From NCBI RefSeq assembly GCF_026000435.1, contig NZ_AP026764.1, forward strand, positions 806,001 to 870,000: a stretch of DNA of 64,000 nt, given 5' to 3'. This DNA comes from Vibrio sp. STUT-A11. GTDB lineage: Bacteria > Pseudomonadota > Gammaproteobacteria > Enterobacterales > Vibrionaceae. The position numbers and the translations under genes were made by a program. The notes under the pieces were generated by a model. That model made no database searches, was not told the DNA's origin, and saw only the letters and a list, made by a program, of their open reading frames with translations. Of this stretch, positions 33,986-43,189 are shown piece after piece. How positions within the stretch are numbered: position 1 is the first letter of the stretch; every line of letters starts with the position of its first letter.

Positions 33986-35875
33986 TTAAGCCATTTGAAT
34001 AACAGGCTGTCCAATTTCAATTTGTTTATCTTCTTGATCTTGCTCGATCAGTTCAAATTCATACTCATCACTGTTCATTACGATAAACGGTGTGGTTGTG
34101 TCATAACCCGCTTCAGCAATACTTTGCAGATCAAATTTGATTAGTGGGTCACCAGCTTTAACTTCTTGGTCAAGTTCGACCAAACATTCAAAGAACTGAC
34201 CTTTTAGTTCTACGGTATCGAGGCCAACATGAATCAGTACTTCAGCCCCGTTAGTGGATGTCATACCCACGGCATGTTTGGTTTCAATCACCGATGAAAT
34301 TACTGCATCGCAAGGGGCTCTTACGACGCCTTCACTTGGTCTGATTGCGACGCCATCTCCGAGTAATTTTTGTGAAAAGCTTTCATCGTTAACGCTTTCA
34401 AGAGGAATGATCTCGCCTTTTAATGGGCTAACTAACGTCGCAGATTTTTTCATTGCAGGTGCAACTTCAGGCGCCACTTTTAAATCACTTTCTTGCTTAT
34501 CGTCTGCCTCTTCCGGGTCTTCAAAGCCTACAAAATAAACCAGTGTGATGGTGACGAAGATGGTAATTCCTGTACCAAGAAGTGCACCAGTAAACGAGCT
34601 TGGATTATCCGGGTTAATAGCATTAACTACAGTTAGAATGCCCGTCAGACCTGCATAAGCATAGTAGTACGTGTTAAACAAACTCGCGACTGCCGCGCCA
34701 ATTGCGCCGCCGATACAGCCGCATATAAATGGTTTTTTCAGTCTTAATGTCACACCGTAAATTGCAGGTTCTGTAATGCCGAAGAAGCCTGTGATGCCTG
34801 CTGAATAGGCGGTCGTTTTCATGCGAGTATTACGAGACTTTAATGCGACAGCGAAAGCGGCAGCCATTTGTGCCACAACGGCGATGCCACAGAATGCCTG
34901 AATGGAGTCATAACCAAAGTTTTCGTAGTTCGCTAGGACAATCGGAGTGGTGCCCCAATGCACGCCAAAGATAACCAATACTTGCCAAATACCACCAATA
35001 ACAGCCGCGGCGACGACGGGTGCAACGTCGTACAATGTGTTGTAGCCAGTTGCAATCAGACTTGCGACGAAGCTGGTAGCTGGGCCAATTAATACCAGTG
35101 TCGCAGGAACCATGATTAACATGCAAAGTAGCGGCGTGAATAGTTCACGAACGACATCAGGAAGGACGCGTTTAATGTATCTTTCTACATAGCTCAGTGC
35201 CCAAACCATGAAAATAGGTGGCAGCACCGATGCGGTATAAACGGTTTTCGCCAGTGGTAAACCTAAGAAGGTGATCAGCTCACCATCAGCTATTCGCGAC
35301 GCCATTTCTCCCCATGATGGGTTGATCAGTGCGCATGAACAGAGAATCGCAATAAGAGGGTTACAGTTAAAATGTTTGGATGCGGTGATGGCGATAAAAA
35401 TAGGGAGGAAGACAAATGGCGTCCAGGACATGAAGTTAAGTACTTCAAATGCGCCGGTTCCTGCAACGCCTGGAGCCAGATAGTGGACGAAAATCAAAGC
35501 GCCCTGCAAGATACCAGCAGCAGCAAGAATATAAACAAAAGGTGCGAAGATGGATGACATCGAAGCAATAATAGCGTCCATGAGTCGCACTTTTTCAGAA
35601 CTTTCAGACATCAATGACGTATCAACTAACGATGACATCGCGGCATAAACATCTTGTACATGAGTACCGATAACAACCTGAAACTGCCCGCCACTCATTA
35701 CAACCGTAATAACGCCTGGCATTTCTTTAACTTTGTCAGCAGCACCATCAGGCGTTTCCTTTAACACCAATCGCAGGCGGGTCGCACAGCGTGAAAATCT
35801 AGTGATATTTTCTTGTCCGCCCACTTGCGCAAGAATGTCTTTCGCAAGCTGAGCATAATCTCTGACCGCAGCCAT
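33986..35875 (-). CDS. PTS beta-glucoside-type transporter EIIBCA
   Basis: I start at the ATG at 35875 (MAAVRDYAQLAKDILAQVGG, 629 residues), with AAAGGTGA upstream. EIIB is residues 1-85 with the phospho-cysteine C30 in RFSRCATRLR. EIIC covers about 105-470 with about ten membrane segments and GITEPAIYGV. EIIA covers about 490-629 with the phospho-histidine H549 in EVLIHVGLDTVELKG. The B-C-A order is that of BglF. It imports and phosphorylates aryl-beta-glucosides or cellobiose. Confidence 0.9.
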   Translation of the reverse strand: MAAVRDYAQLAKDILAQVGGQENITRFSRCATRLRLVLKETPDGAADKVKEMPGVITVVMSGGQFQVVIGTHVQDVYAAMSSLVDTSLMSESSEKVRLMDAIIASMSSIFAPFVYILAAAGILQGALIFVHYLAPGVAGTGAFEVLNFMSWTPFVFLPIFIAITASKHFNCNPLIAILCSCALINPSWGEMASRIADGELITFLGLPLAKTVYTASVLPPIFMVWALSYVERYIKRVLPDVVRELFTPLLCMLIMVPATLVLIGPATSFVASLIATGYNTLYDVAPVVAAAVIGGIWQVLVIFGVHWGTTPIVLANYENFGYDSIQAFCGIAVVAQMAAAFAVALKSRNTRMKTTAYSAGITGFFGITEPAIYGVTLRLKKPFICGCIGGAIGAAVASLFNTYYYAYAGLTGILTVVNAINPDNPSSFTGALLGTGITIFVTITLVYFVGFEDPEEADDKQESDLKVAPEVAPAMKKSATLVSPLKGEIIPLESVNDESFSQKLLGDGVAIRPSEGVVRAPCDAVISSVIETKHAVGMTSTNGAEVLIHVGLDTVELKGQFFECLVELDQEVKAGDPLIKFDLQSIAEAGYDTTTPFIVMNSDEYEFELIEQDQEDKQIEIGQPVIQMA

Positions 35876-35930
35876 ATATTCACCTTTCCCTTTATTATAT
35901 TTACTTACTGTCAAACTTATTGGAACCGGT

Positions 35931-35944
35931 TTCAGAATAAGTCG
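35931..35944. promoter_or_regulatory. LacI-type operator upstream of the PTS gene
   Basis: TGGAACCGGTTTCA is a near-palindrome sharing the AACCGGTT core with 31429-31446. It lies about 56 bases upstream of the PTS start codon. Confidence 0.75.
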
Positions 35945-36167
35945 GAATAACTTTTTACATCAACAACGATAAAAAGCAATGCAGGATTGGATCACAGAAA
36001 CAATCGTCAGACGATTTAAAAACGCTATACGGATCTCTTTTTCTGGCGCTAAGAACATATTCAAGCGCGGCTTTTAGGACGAAAAATAACCAGAAATAAT
36101 GATGCCAAACGTTGGAGTTGGGTTCATTTTCGTCATCAATAAGCCTTAAAAAATATTTTTATGCATT

Positions 36168-36187
36168 ATTGTAACCGGTTTCATTTT
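36168..36187. promoter_or_regulatory. LacI-type operator upstream of the second glucosidase
   Basis: TGTAACCGGTTTCA inside 36168-36187 shares the same AACCGGTT core. It lies about 100 bases upstream of the GH1 gene on the + strand. The 35876-36285 divergent intergenic region otherwise holds only promoters. Confidence 0.75.
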
Positions 36188-36285
36188 GTGTTGTATTGTA
36201 TGCAAATGCATTGCAGATCTGATTTAAATCGCTAGTCGATCTGAATGGGTAATGTTTTAAGTCGTTGAATAATAGTAGGTGTAGA

Positions 36286-37728
36286 ATGAGCAGCAACGTT
36301 TTTCCAGAAGGTTTTATGTGGGGTGGTGCAACGGCAGCAAACCAATTTGAAGGAGCTTGGGATGTCGATGGTAAGGGGCCAAGCACAAGTGATATGTTTA
36401 GCGGTGGGACTCATATCGTTGCGCGCCGAATCACTCGCACTATTGAAGAAGGTGTTCACTATCCTTCACATGAAGCCATCGACTTTTATCACCGCTTCAG
36501 AGAAGACATTGCGTTGTTTGCTGAAATGGGCTTTAAAACCTTCCGCTTTTCTATTAACTGGACCCGAATTTTCCCAACCGGTATGGAGCGGGAACCCAAT
36601 GAAGCGGGTTTAAAGTTCTATGAGGACGTTATCGACGAGCTAAAAAAATACGATATTGAGCCGCTGGTTACTATCTCACATTACGAACTGCCGTTTGGTC
36701 TGACTCAAGAATACAACGGCTGGGCTGGCAGAGAAGTGGTTGATTGCTATACACGCTACGCGGAAACACTGTTTAAGCGCTTCAATGGCAAAGTGAAATA
36801 TTGGTTAACTTTCAACGAAATCAACATCGGTACGATGCCTATCGGTAACTATTTAGGCTTGGGGATCCTTAACGAAGGTACCGAAGATTTTATCAATCAG
36901 GTCGACTACCCGCAGCTACGTTTCCAGGCGTTACACCATCAGTTTGTCGCCAGCGCAAAAGCGGTAAAACTGGCTCATGAGATCAACCCTGAGAACAAGG
37001 TCGGTTGTATGATCTGCTTCCTGACCACTTATCCATTCACCTGTAATCCGGAAGATATTGTGCTTGCTCAGGAACATATGAAAATGCACAACTACTTCTG
37101 CGGTGATATTCAGGTACGCGGTCAATATCCGTACTACGCGAAACGCTACTTCGAAGAAAATAACATTGAAGTGAAAATGGAAGCGGGCGATGCAGAGATT
37201 CTTGCTGAAGGAACCGTCGACTACTACACGCTAAGTTACTACATGTCGAACTGTGTTTCCGCGGATTCAAGTAAGGAAACGACTTCTGGTAACCTAATGG
37301 GCGGTGTTAAAAACCCATATTTGCAAGCCTCTGATTGGGGATGGCAAATTGACCCAATTGGTCTGCGTTACACACTGAATGAAATCTACGCTCGTTATGA
37401 GATTCCTTTGATGGTGGTTGAAAACGGTTTAGGTGCGTTCGATAAAGTTGAAGAGGATGGCTCAATCAACGATAGCTACCGTATTGATTACCTGAAATCG
37501 CACATTGAACAAATGGGAGAGGCGGTCAAAGACGGTGTCGAACTGTGGGGTTACACACCTTGGGGCTGTATTGACCTCGTGAGTGCTTCAACCGGTGAGA
37601 TGGAAAAACGCTACGGCTTTATTTATGTCGATAAAGACAACAAGGGTGAAGGTAGCTTAGATCGTAAGAAAAAAGCCTCTTTCGACTGGTACAAACAAGT
37701 CATCGCGTCGAATGGTTCAGAGCTTTAA
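36286..37728 (+). CDS. 6-phospho-beta-glucosidase (GH1), second copy
   Basis: The ATG at 36286 (MSSNVFPEGFMWGGATAANQFEGAW, 480 residues) has AGGTG upstream and matches the other copy's N-terminus; the frame opens at 36265. Acid/base glutamate is in YWLTFNEINI and the nucleophile in LMVVENGLGAF. The phospho-glucoside segment ASTGEMEKRYGFIYVDKD is kept. It is clearly paralogous to the 32537-33973 enzyme but diverged, which suggests different aglycone or linkage preference. It is divergent from the PTS gene and shares its regulator site type. Confidence 0.9.
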   Translation: MSSNVFPEGFMWGGATAANQFEGAWDVDGKGPSTSDMFSGGTHIVARRITRTIEEGVHYPSHEAIDFYHRFREDIALFAEMGFKTFRFSINWTRIFPTGMEREPNEAGLKFYEDVIDELKKYDIEPLVTISHYELPFGLTQEYNGWAGREVVDCYTRYAETLFKRFNGKVKYWLTFNEINIGTMPIGNYLGLGILNEGTEDFINQVDYPQLRFQALHHQFVASAKAVKLAHEINPENKVGCMICFLTTYPFTCNPEDIVLAQEHMKMHNYFCGDIQVRGQYPYYAKRYFEENNIEVKMEAGDAEILAEGTVDYYTLSYYMSNCVSADSSKETTSGNLMGGVKNPYLQASDWGWQIDPIGLRYTLNEIYARYEIPLMVVENGLGAFDKVEEDGSINDSYRIDYLKSHIEQMGEAVKDGVELWGYTPWGCIDLVSASTGEMEKRYGFIYVDKDNKGEGSLDRKKKASFDWYKQVIASNGSEL

Positions 37729-37767
37729 CGTTTACTTAAGTCGTTCAAGTAAATCAACCAACTGAAA

Positions 37768-37800
37768 GTAAAAGAGCGCTGATATTAGCGCTCTTTTACT
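37768..37800. terminator. Bidirectional terminator overlapping the araC-type stop codon
   Basis: AAAAGAGCGCT / AGCGCTCTTTT stem (11 bp, loop GATATT). The right arm encodes the last codons and the stop of the reverse-strand regulator, so the terminator and coding end overlap. Confidence 0.87.
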
Positions 37801-38801
37801 TTTTGTAATTGATGATCTTTTCGCCATTGACTCGGCGATTTCCCTGTCCATTGACGAAAATGACGACTGAATACCGCCGTTTCGGCATAGCCAAGTTGTA
37901 GGGCGATATCGGTAATACTTTGGATATTTTCATTAAGGCGACGCTCCGCCAGGCTCTGCCTCACTTGTCTCAAGAGAAGGCTATAATTCTTCCCGCGCTC
38001 TTTTAATCGGATTTGTAGCATTCTCGGGTGCATATCTAATGCTCTGGCAACCTGCTCAACGCTGCACTCTCCCGTTGGTAATAACCGCCCGATCATATCT
38101 CTGGCTTGATCGCTCAGATTATCTGGATAGCGATTTTTCAGGTATTTAAGATGCTCCTGAAAGTGCCTATCTAGAGCGTCTTCATCTTGATGGTTTCGAG
38201 TATCAAGCAGACTTGCTTTAAGCATGATGCCGTTAAATTTTTCACCAAATCGAATCTTGGGGAAGGGAGCAGAGCTGCCACTTCGGTTTTCCAAACTACC
38301 AAACTGAGTTAAGTATAGGGTGAAGCTATTCGTATCGATGTTAAGCAAGTTTGCTACAAACCTTGCCATTTGCATGACACTTACCTGCATTAGCTGAGTA
38401 GTGACTTGCTCACTGTAGGTATCAATAGTTAAAGCAAGTTTCATCCAATCATCTTGTGGTGTCATCGAGAACTTCACACCGGAAGATTGCAAATAGAGGT
38501 AATCGTTAGCGCGTCGTAAAGCCTCCCTTACCGTTTCTGCACGAGCAACCAGCATAGGCAAGTCACCCAAGGCATTAAAGCTCTGCCGTTGAGCCAGTAA
38601 CACGCCAAACATCGATTCCTGACAGCGTAACGCCGCGGCTTCCAGAAGTTCGGCCAGCCTCGAGTTAGCGATGTAAGTATCGGGATCGCGGAACTGAGCA
38701 GCAGAAAGTCCCGCCTGTTTCATTATCTCTATAGGATTCTGTCCGTACTCAGAAACTAAACTATCAAATTTGTCTGCAGCACCGCTTCTAACGATATACA
38801 T
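37785..38801 (-). CDS. AraC-family transcriptional regulator
   Basis: The 338-residue protein has an AraC-binding-like N-terminal domain of the OruR/VirS class (about 15-200) and a C-terminal double helix-turn-helix (CSVEQVARALDMHPRMLQIRLKERG, SITDIALQLGYAETAVFSRHFRQWTGKSPSQWR). It is divergent from the SDR-cupin-dehydrogenase operon 128 bases away and probably activates it in response to its substrate. Confidence 0.88.
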   Translation of the reverse strand: MYIVRSGAADKFDSLVSEYGQNPIEIMKQAGLSAAQFRDPDTYIANSRLAELLEAAALRCQESMFGVLLAQRQSFNALGDLPMLVARAETVREALRRANDYLYLQSSGVKFSMTPQDDWMKLALTIDTYSEQVTTQLMQVSVMQMARFVANLLNIDTNSFTLYLTQFGSLENRSGSSAPFPKIRFGEKFNGIMLKASLLDTRNHQDEDALDRHFQEHLKYLKNRYPDNLSDQARDMIGRLLPTGECSVEQVARALDMHPRMLQIRLKERGKNYSLLLRQVRQSLAERRLNENIQSITDIALQLGYAETAVFSRHFRQWTGKSPSQWRKDHQLQKVKER

Positions 38802-38929
38802 ATCTCGATTTTGAAATGTTAATGGTTTGTGAATCGTAATATATCAAATTTTATTCGCAAAAGGTCAAGTGAGTGTCAGTGAGTTGATCTAAGTTACATT
38901 TTGATAACATATCGAGAAAGGGAAGCTAA

Positions 38930-39691
38930 ATGGAACTGATGAACAAAACGGCCATCGTCACTGGTGCCGCTGGTGGAATTGGTCAAGCCATCGTAGGCAA
39001 GCTACGTGAGCAAGGAGCGAACGTGCTGGCTGTCGACATTTCAGAGCAGTCGCTTGAAGTTTATAAAGACGCAGATACCAAGTCACTAAAGAGCTTTTCA
39101 GCGGATGTGACCGATTATCAGCAAGTTGAAGCAATGGTTCAGTATGCTGTCGAGCACTTCGGCAAGCTGGATATCATGATCAACAACGCTGGGATTGGTT
39201 TAGCGAAACCACTGCTAGAGCATGATCCAGTCGAAGATTTCGAGCCGGTTTCTAAAGTCAACCAAAACGGCGTTTACTACGGCATTTTGGCGGCAGGGCG
39301 TCAGTTTCAGGCACAAGGCACACCAGGTGTTATCCTTAATACCTCTTCTGTTTACGCGCAAATGGCGGCGGAAATGACGTTCACTTACAACGTGAGCAAA
39401 GCCGCGGTTGACATGATGACAAAATGTGCAGCCTTAGAACTTGCACCTCTGGGCATTCGTGTTTGCGCCATCGCACCGGGTCGCGTGGATACACCGATGT
39501 TACGCCAGTACGAAGCGATTGGCCTTTGGGAACACATCCGTAAAGAGCAGATGCGCGATACCTTTACTCAAACTGAAGAAATCGCCAACGTGGTTGCATT
39601 TTTGGTCAGCGAAAAAGCGAATTGCATCAACGGTTGTACCGTCAGTGCATCAGACGGTTTCGAGAATTTTAAATACCCACTACTGGGTTAA
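38930..39691 (+). CDS. Short-chain dehydrogenase/reductase
   Basis: The 253-residue SDR has the nucleotide-binding TGAAGGIG, NNAG in MINNAGIG, the catalytic serine region ILNTSSVY and the YNVSK catalytic pair. AAGGGAAG lies upstream of the ATG at 38930. As first gene of a three-gene operon with a cupin and a zinc alcohol dehydrogenase, it probably oxidises or reduces a hydroxy/keto intermediate. Substrate is unknown. Confidence 0.87.
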   Translation: MELMNKTAIVTGAAGGIGQAIVGKLREQGANVLAVDISEQSLEVYKDADTKSLKSFSADVTDYQQVEAMVQYAVEHFGKLDIMINNAGIGLAKPLLEHDPVEDFEPVSKVNQNGVYYGILAAGRQFQAQGTPGVILNTSSVYAQMAAEMTFTYNVSKAAVDMMTKCAALELAPLGIRVCAIAPGRVDTPMLRQYEAIGLWEHIRKEQMRDTFTQTEEIANVVAFLVSEKANCINGCTVSASDGFENFKYPLLG

Positions 39692-39731
39692 GACGTGGAA
39701 GTCTAATTACAACAAAAGCGAGGAAGCAATT

Positions 39732-40244
39732 ATGTCATTACCAGAAGTTATTAATCATCAAGATTTACTGTTAACCCTAAACACAAATGAAGAGTCGATC
39801 ATCAAAGATGCACTGCCGGGGGTAGATGTTTACCCGTTGTTTCTGGACCCAGAGAACGGCACTTGGGTGATTCGAGCGAAGTTTAAGCCAGGAATTACAC
39901 TACCTAAGCACTTCCACACAGGCGTGGTGCATTTCTATACGCTAAGCGGCATGTGGCATTACACAGAATACCCAGATCAAAAACAAACGGCTGGTAGCTA
40001 CCTGTACGAGCCAGGCGGTTCTATCCACACATTCCACTGCCCAGAAGAGTCAGGCGGTGCAGATGGCTTTATGGTCATCCAAGGTGCAAACATCAACTTT
40101 GACCAAGATGGCAACTTCATGAACATCATGGATGCTGGCTGGATTGAGCAAGTTGTCGTTGCAACGGCTAAAGCCCAAGGCATCACGCCACGTTACTTCA
40201 AGCCGGGTGGTCTTGCAGTAATGAGCGATCAGCTTGGAGAGTAA
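39732..40244 (+). CDS. Cupin of the 2,4'-dihydroxyacetophenone dioxygenase family
   Basis: The real start is the ATG at 39732 (MSLPEVINHQD, 170 residues), with GAGGAAG upstream; the longer frame overlaps the SDR gene. Metal-binding cupin motif 1 is visible in LPKHFHTGVVHFYTLSG and motif 2 in GSIHTFHCPE. Related proteins are annotated as dihydroxyacetophenone dioxygenase or acetylacetone-cleaving-like enzymes that break a C-C bond next to a ketone. In this operon it could cleave a beta-diketone or hydroxyketone made by the SDR. Confidence 0.75.
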   Translation: MSLPEVINHQDLLLTLNTNEESIIKDALPGVDVYPLFLDPENGTWVIRAKFKPGITLPKHFHTGVVHFYTLSGMWHYTEYPDQKQTAGSYLYEPGGSIHTFHCPEESGGADGFMVIQGANINFDQDGNFMNIMDAGWIEQVVVATAKAQGITPRYFKPGGLAVMSDQLGE

Positions 40245-40248
40245 TGTT

Positions 40249-41307
40249 ATGACTACAATGAACAGCATCGTGATGCAAGATGGCAGCGTTCATTTGCAAC
40301 AGGTGGATGTGCCTAAGCCAGCTGCGGGCCAAGTTCTTGTTCGTAGCTTGGCGTGTGGCATTTGTGGTTCTGACTTACACATTGCGCGACATACAGATGA
40401 AGTATTTGATGTTTACCGCAAGCTCGGTGTAATGCCAGAAAGCATGGATGACCATACTGAAGTTATGCTTGGTCATGAGTTTTGTGCGGAAATCGTAGAA
40501 TACGGTGATGAAACACAACAAGCACTACCCGTTGGTAGTCGCGTGACTTCAGTACCAATCCTACTGAGCCAAAATGGCGCTGGTGTTGGCGTGACTCCGG
40601 GTATTCATGGTGCATACTCTGAATATTTCTTGCTTGATGAAGCGCTACTTCTGCCTGTTCCTGAGAATGTACCTTCAGAAGCTGCCGCGCTAACGGAACC
40701 ACTCGCGGTTGGCTTACATGCGGTGAACCGCAGTGACATTCAAACTGATGAAGTTGCATTGGTTGTTGGGTGTGGCCCTATCGGACTTGCGGCTATTACT
40801 GCGCTACATCAACGTGGTGTCAGTAACATTCTGGCGGTTGATATTCAGGATGAAAAGCTGGAACTGGCAAAAGAATTTGGTGCGACACGAGTCGTCAATC
40901 CGACTAAGGAAGATGAAGTTGCAGTCGGTGCCGAAGTTGCAGCAGGTTCGCGTCTGGTTATCTTTGAGTGTGTAGGTAAACATACGTTGATCGATGACTT
41001 TATCCGCCGTTCTCCAGCTGGTGCTCGCATTGTTGTGACTGGTATTCATACCACACCAACCAGCGTCAACTACGCTTACGCGACGGTTAAAGAGCTTGAT
41101 CTACGCTTTTCTTACTACTACCAACCACAGGAGTTTGAGCAATGTCTTCAAGCGATTGCGGAAGGCAAAGTGCCATGGCAGAAAATGCTGACAGCGAAAG
41201 TGGGTATGGATGGCGTTGAAGGTGCATTTACTCAACTTATGACACCAAACGATCACATTAAAGTTGTCATTGAACCTTGGCGAAATGGCGAGTTACAAGT
41301 CGTTTAA
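40249..41307 (+). CDS. Zinc-dependent medium-chain alcohol dehydrogenase
   Basis: I use the ATG at 40249 (MTTMNSIVMQDGSV, 352 residues) with GGAG upstream; 5 bases separate it from the cupin stop. Catalytic-zinc residues are in CGICGSDLH and GHEFCAEI, and the nucleotide-binding loop is VVGCGPIGLAAI. The structural-zinc four-cysteine lobe of many MDR enzymes is missing, as in some sorbitol/threonine-dehydrogenase relatives. It is the last gene of the AraC-controlled operon. Substrate is unknown. Confidence 0.87.
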   Translation: MTTMNSIVMQDGSVHLQQVDVPKPAAGQVLVRSLACGICGSDLHIARHTDEVFDVYRKLGVMPESMDDHTEVMLGHEFCAEIVEYGDETQQALPVGSRVTSVPILLSQNGAGVGVTPGIHGAYSEYFLLDEALLLPVPENVPSEAAALTEPLAVGLHAVNRSDIQTDEVALVVGCGPIGLAAITALHQRGVSNILAVDIQDEKLELAKEFGATRVVNPTKEDEVAVGAEVAAGSRLVIFECVGKHTLIDDFIRRSPAGARIVVTGIHTTPTSVNYAYATVKELDLRFSYYYQPQEFEQCLQAIAEGKVPWQKMLTAKVGMDGVEGAFTQLMTPNDHIKVVIEPWRNGELQVV

Positions 41308-41344
41308 TTTAAGTTGATTGCATAAGGTTTTTTACCTTAGTCAT

Positions 41345-41378
41345 GCCCCAATACACCGTAGTATTGGGGCTTTTTTAT
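41345..41378. terminator. Bidirectional intrinsic terminator
   Basis: GCCCCAATAC / GTATTGGGGC stem followed by TTTTTT. It lies between the convergent dehydrogenase and RNA-helicase genes. Confidence 0.9.
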
Positions 41379-41407
41379 ATCTGCAATCGGGAGCTAAGGA
41401 TCCAAGC

Positions 41408-42952
41408 TTAGTTGGTAGGCTGCGAGCGCGCCTGACGACGTTGTCCTGATGGCTTATTGCCTGATGGTTTTGCGTTGTTTGGTCTGCGGCTACCCGATGG
41501 TTTGCCACCATTGCTGTTTCTGTTACTGCTTGGCTTGTTGCCATTAGGGTTAGCGTTTGCACCGCGCCCTTGGCCTTCACGGTTCCCTTTTGGTTTAGCC
41601 GCTCCGGCTTGGTTAGCGCCATTTTTGTTGCCGCTGTTATTACCCTTGCCGTTACCATTGAAACGGCGCTTAGGTTTACCAGCACCGTTAGAGGTAGAGG
41701 CTTTTTTATCGGCAGGTTGCGTGTTGCTGCCTTCCGCTTGAGGTGCTTTTGGTTTTTTAGGTTTCTTTGGTTTTTTCGGCTTAATCGGACGTGTATCCAG
41801 TTTTGACTCTGGCACAACATTAGTTGGTGCGAAGCCATCAAGCTCTTTACGTGGCAACACTTCTTGGATCAAACGCTCGATCGCAAATAATTCTGGCGCT
41901 TCAATCGCACAAACCAGCGAGATCGCTTTGCCCACTTCGCCTGCACGACCAGTACGACCAATGCGGTGAACGTAATCTTCAGCCACTTTTGGCAATTCAA
42001 AGTTCACAACTTGTGGTAACTGAGGAATATCAATACCGCGAGCGGCGATGTCAGTCGCAACCAGTACTCGAATCGCACCCGATTTAAAATCAGCCAGTGC
42101 TTTGGTACGCGCACCTTGGCTCTTGTTACCATGAATCGCAGCTGCTGGTAGATTTTGCTCTGCTAGGAACTTAGCCAAGCGGTTTGCGCCATGTTTTGTG
42201 CGCATGAATACCAGTACTTGTCGCCAGTCACCATCGTTAATCAGCTTCACCAGCATCGGTGCTTTTTTCTTCACGTCTGATGGATAAATGCTTTGTTCAA
42301 CCGTTCTCGCGGTAGAGTTAGCCGGGTTAACTGAGATCTCGACAGGGTTGTTCACCAAACCTTTCGCAAGGTCACGAATCTCATTTGAGAAGGTCGCTGA
42401 GAACAGCAGGTTCTGACGCTGCTTCGGTAGTAAATCAAGAATCTTACGAATATCGCGAATAAAACCCATATCTAACATACGGTCCGCCTCGTCCAGCACC
42501 AGTACTTCCAGTTGGTCGAACTTAATTGCGTTCTGGTTGTAAAGGTCCATCAGTCGACCAGGCGTGGCGACCAGTACATCCGCACCTTTACGCAGACGAA
42601 GCATTTGCGGGTTGATCTTCACCCCACCAAATACCACGGCGCTCGTAAGCGGAAGGTGGCGACTGTACATGAAGACGTTTTCCTGTACCTGAGCGGCAAG
42701 CTCGCGGGTAGGGGTCAGGATTAAAGCGCGAATATGGTTACTACGAACGCGAGGTCCATTGGACAAACGCTCCAGGATTGGCAGTGTAAAGCCTGCTGTT
42801 TTACCTGTACCAGTCTGTGCTGCTGCCATGACGTCTTTCCCTTCCAATATTGCCGGAATTGCCTGAGCCTGAATTGGAGAAGGGGTATCGTAGCCTTTTT
42901 CCTGAATAGCTTTAAGGATTGGAGCAGATAGACCTAACGAGGTAAAACCCAT
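41408..42952 (-). CDS. rhlE: RhlE-type DEAD-box RNA helicase with long basic tail
   Basis: Start is the ATG at 42952 (MGFTSLGLSAPILKAIQEKGY, 514 residues). Helicase motifs are intact: Q motif PSPIQAQAIP, I AAQTGTGKT, II VLDEADRM, III SAT, and VI HRIGRTGRAG. After about residue 395 comes a low-complexity tail rich in Lys, Pro, Asn, Gly and Ser (KPKKPKKPKKPK, then NGNGKGNN and NRNSNGG segments), a likely RNA-binding disordered region. Such enzymes help RNA turnover and ribosome assembly, especially in the cold. No operon partner. Confidence 0.9.
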   Translation of the reverse strand: MGFTSLGLSAPILKAIQEKGYDTPSPIQAQAIPAILEGKDVMAAAQTGTGKTAGFTLPILERLSNGPRVRSNHIRALILTPTRELAAQVQENVFMYSRHLPLTSAVVFGGVKINPQMLRLRKGADVLVATPGRLMDLYNQNAIKFDQLEVLVLDEADRMLDMGFIRDIRKILDLLPKQRQNLLFSATFSNEIRDLAKGLVNNPVEISVNPANSTARTVEQSIYPSDVKKKAPMLVKLINDGDWRQVLVFMRTKHGANRLAKFLAEQNLPAAAIHGNKSQGARTKALADFKSGAIRVLVATDIAARGIDIPQLPQVVNFELPKVAEDYVHRIGRTGRAGEVGKAISLVCAIEAPELFAIERLIQEVLPRKELDGFAPTNVVPESKLDTRPIKPKKPKKPKKPKAPQAEGSNTQPADKKASTSNGAGKPKRRFNGNGKGNNSGNKNGANQAGAAKPKGNREGQGRGANANPNGNKPSSNRNSNGGKPSGSRRPNNAKPSGNKPSGQRRQARSQPTN

Positions 42953-43189
42953 ATGTATGATTCTCAATTGTCGAGTTAGATAACAACGCGTCGAAATTAG
43001 TTTCGCCGCGAAAAGTGCGACATTCTGAGGCTTTTATGCGCTAGCTTCAACTAATTCCGTATTTGATCGCCATCTCCTTTTGATACCTACAATGAAAATC
43101 GCTCTTTACCTCAACCTAACTTGGGATATTGAGGTGTAGTAACAGCATGAAACTGAGAGGAAAAAGAAAAGTCAGATCTTTCTCGTGTT

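Noticed and set aside
39441..39731. Long N-terminal extension of the cupin gene
   Set aside because: It overlaps the SDR gene in another frame; the ATG at 39732 with its ribosome site gives the normal cupin length.
41457..41741. Leu/Pro-rich + strand frame opposite the RNA helicase tail
   Set aside because: It is the antisense reading of the low-complexity Lys/Pro/Asn/Gly tail.
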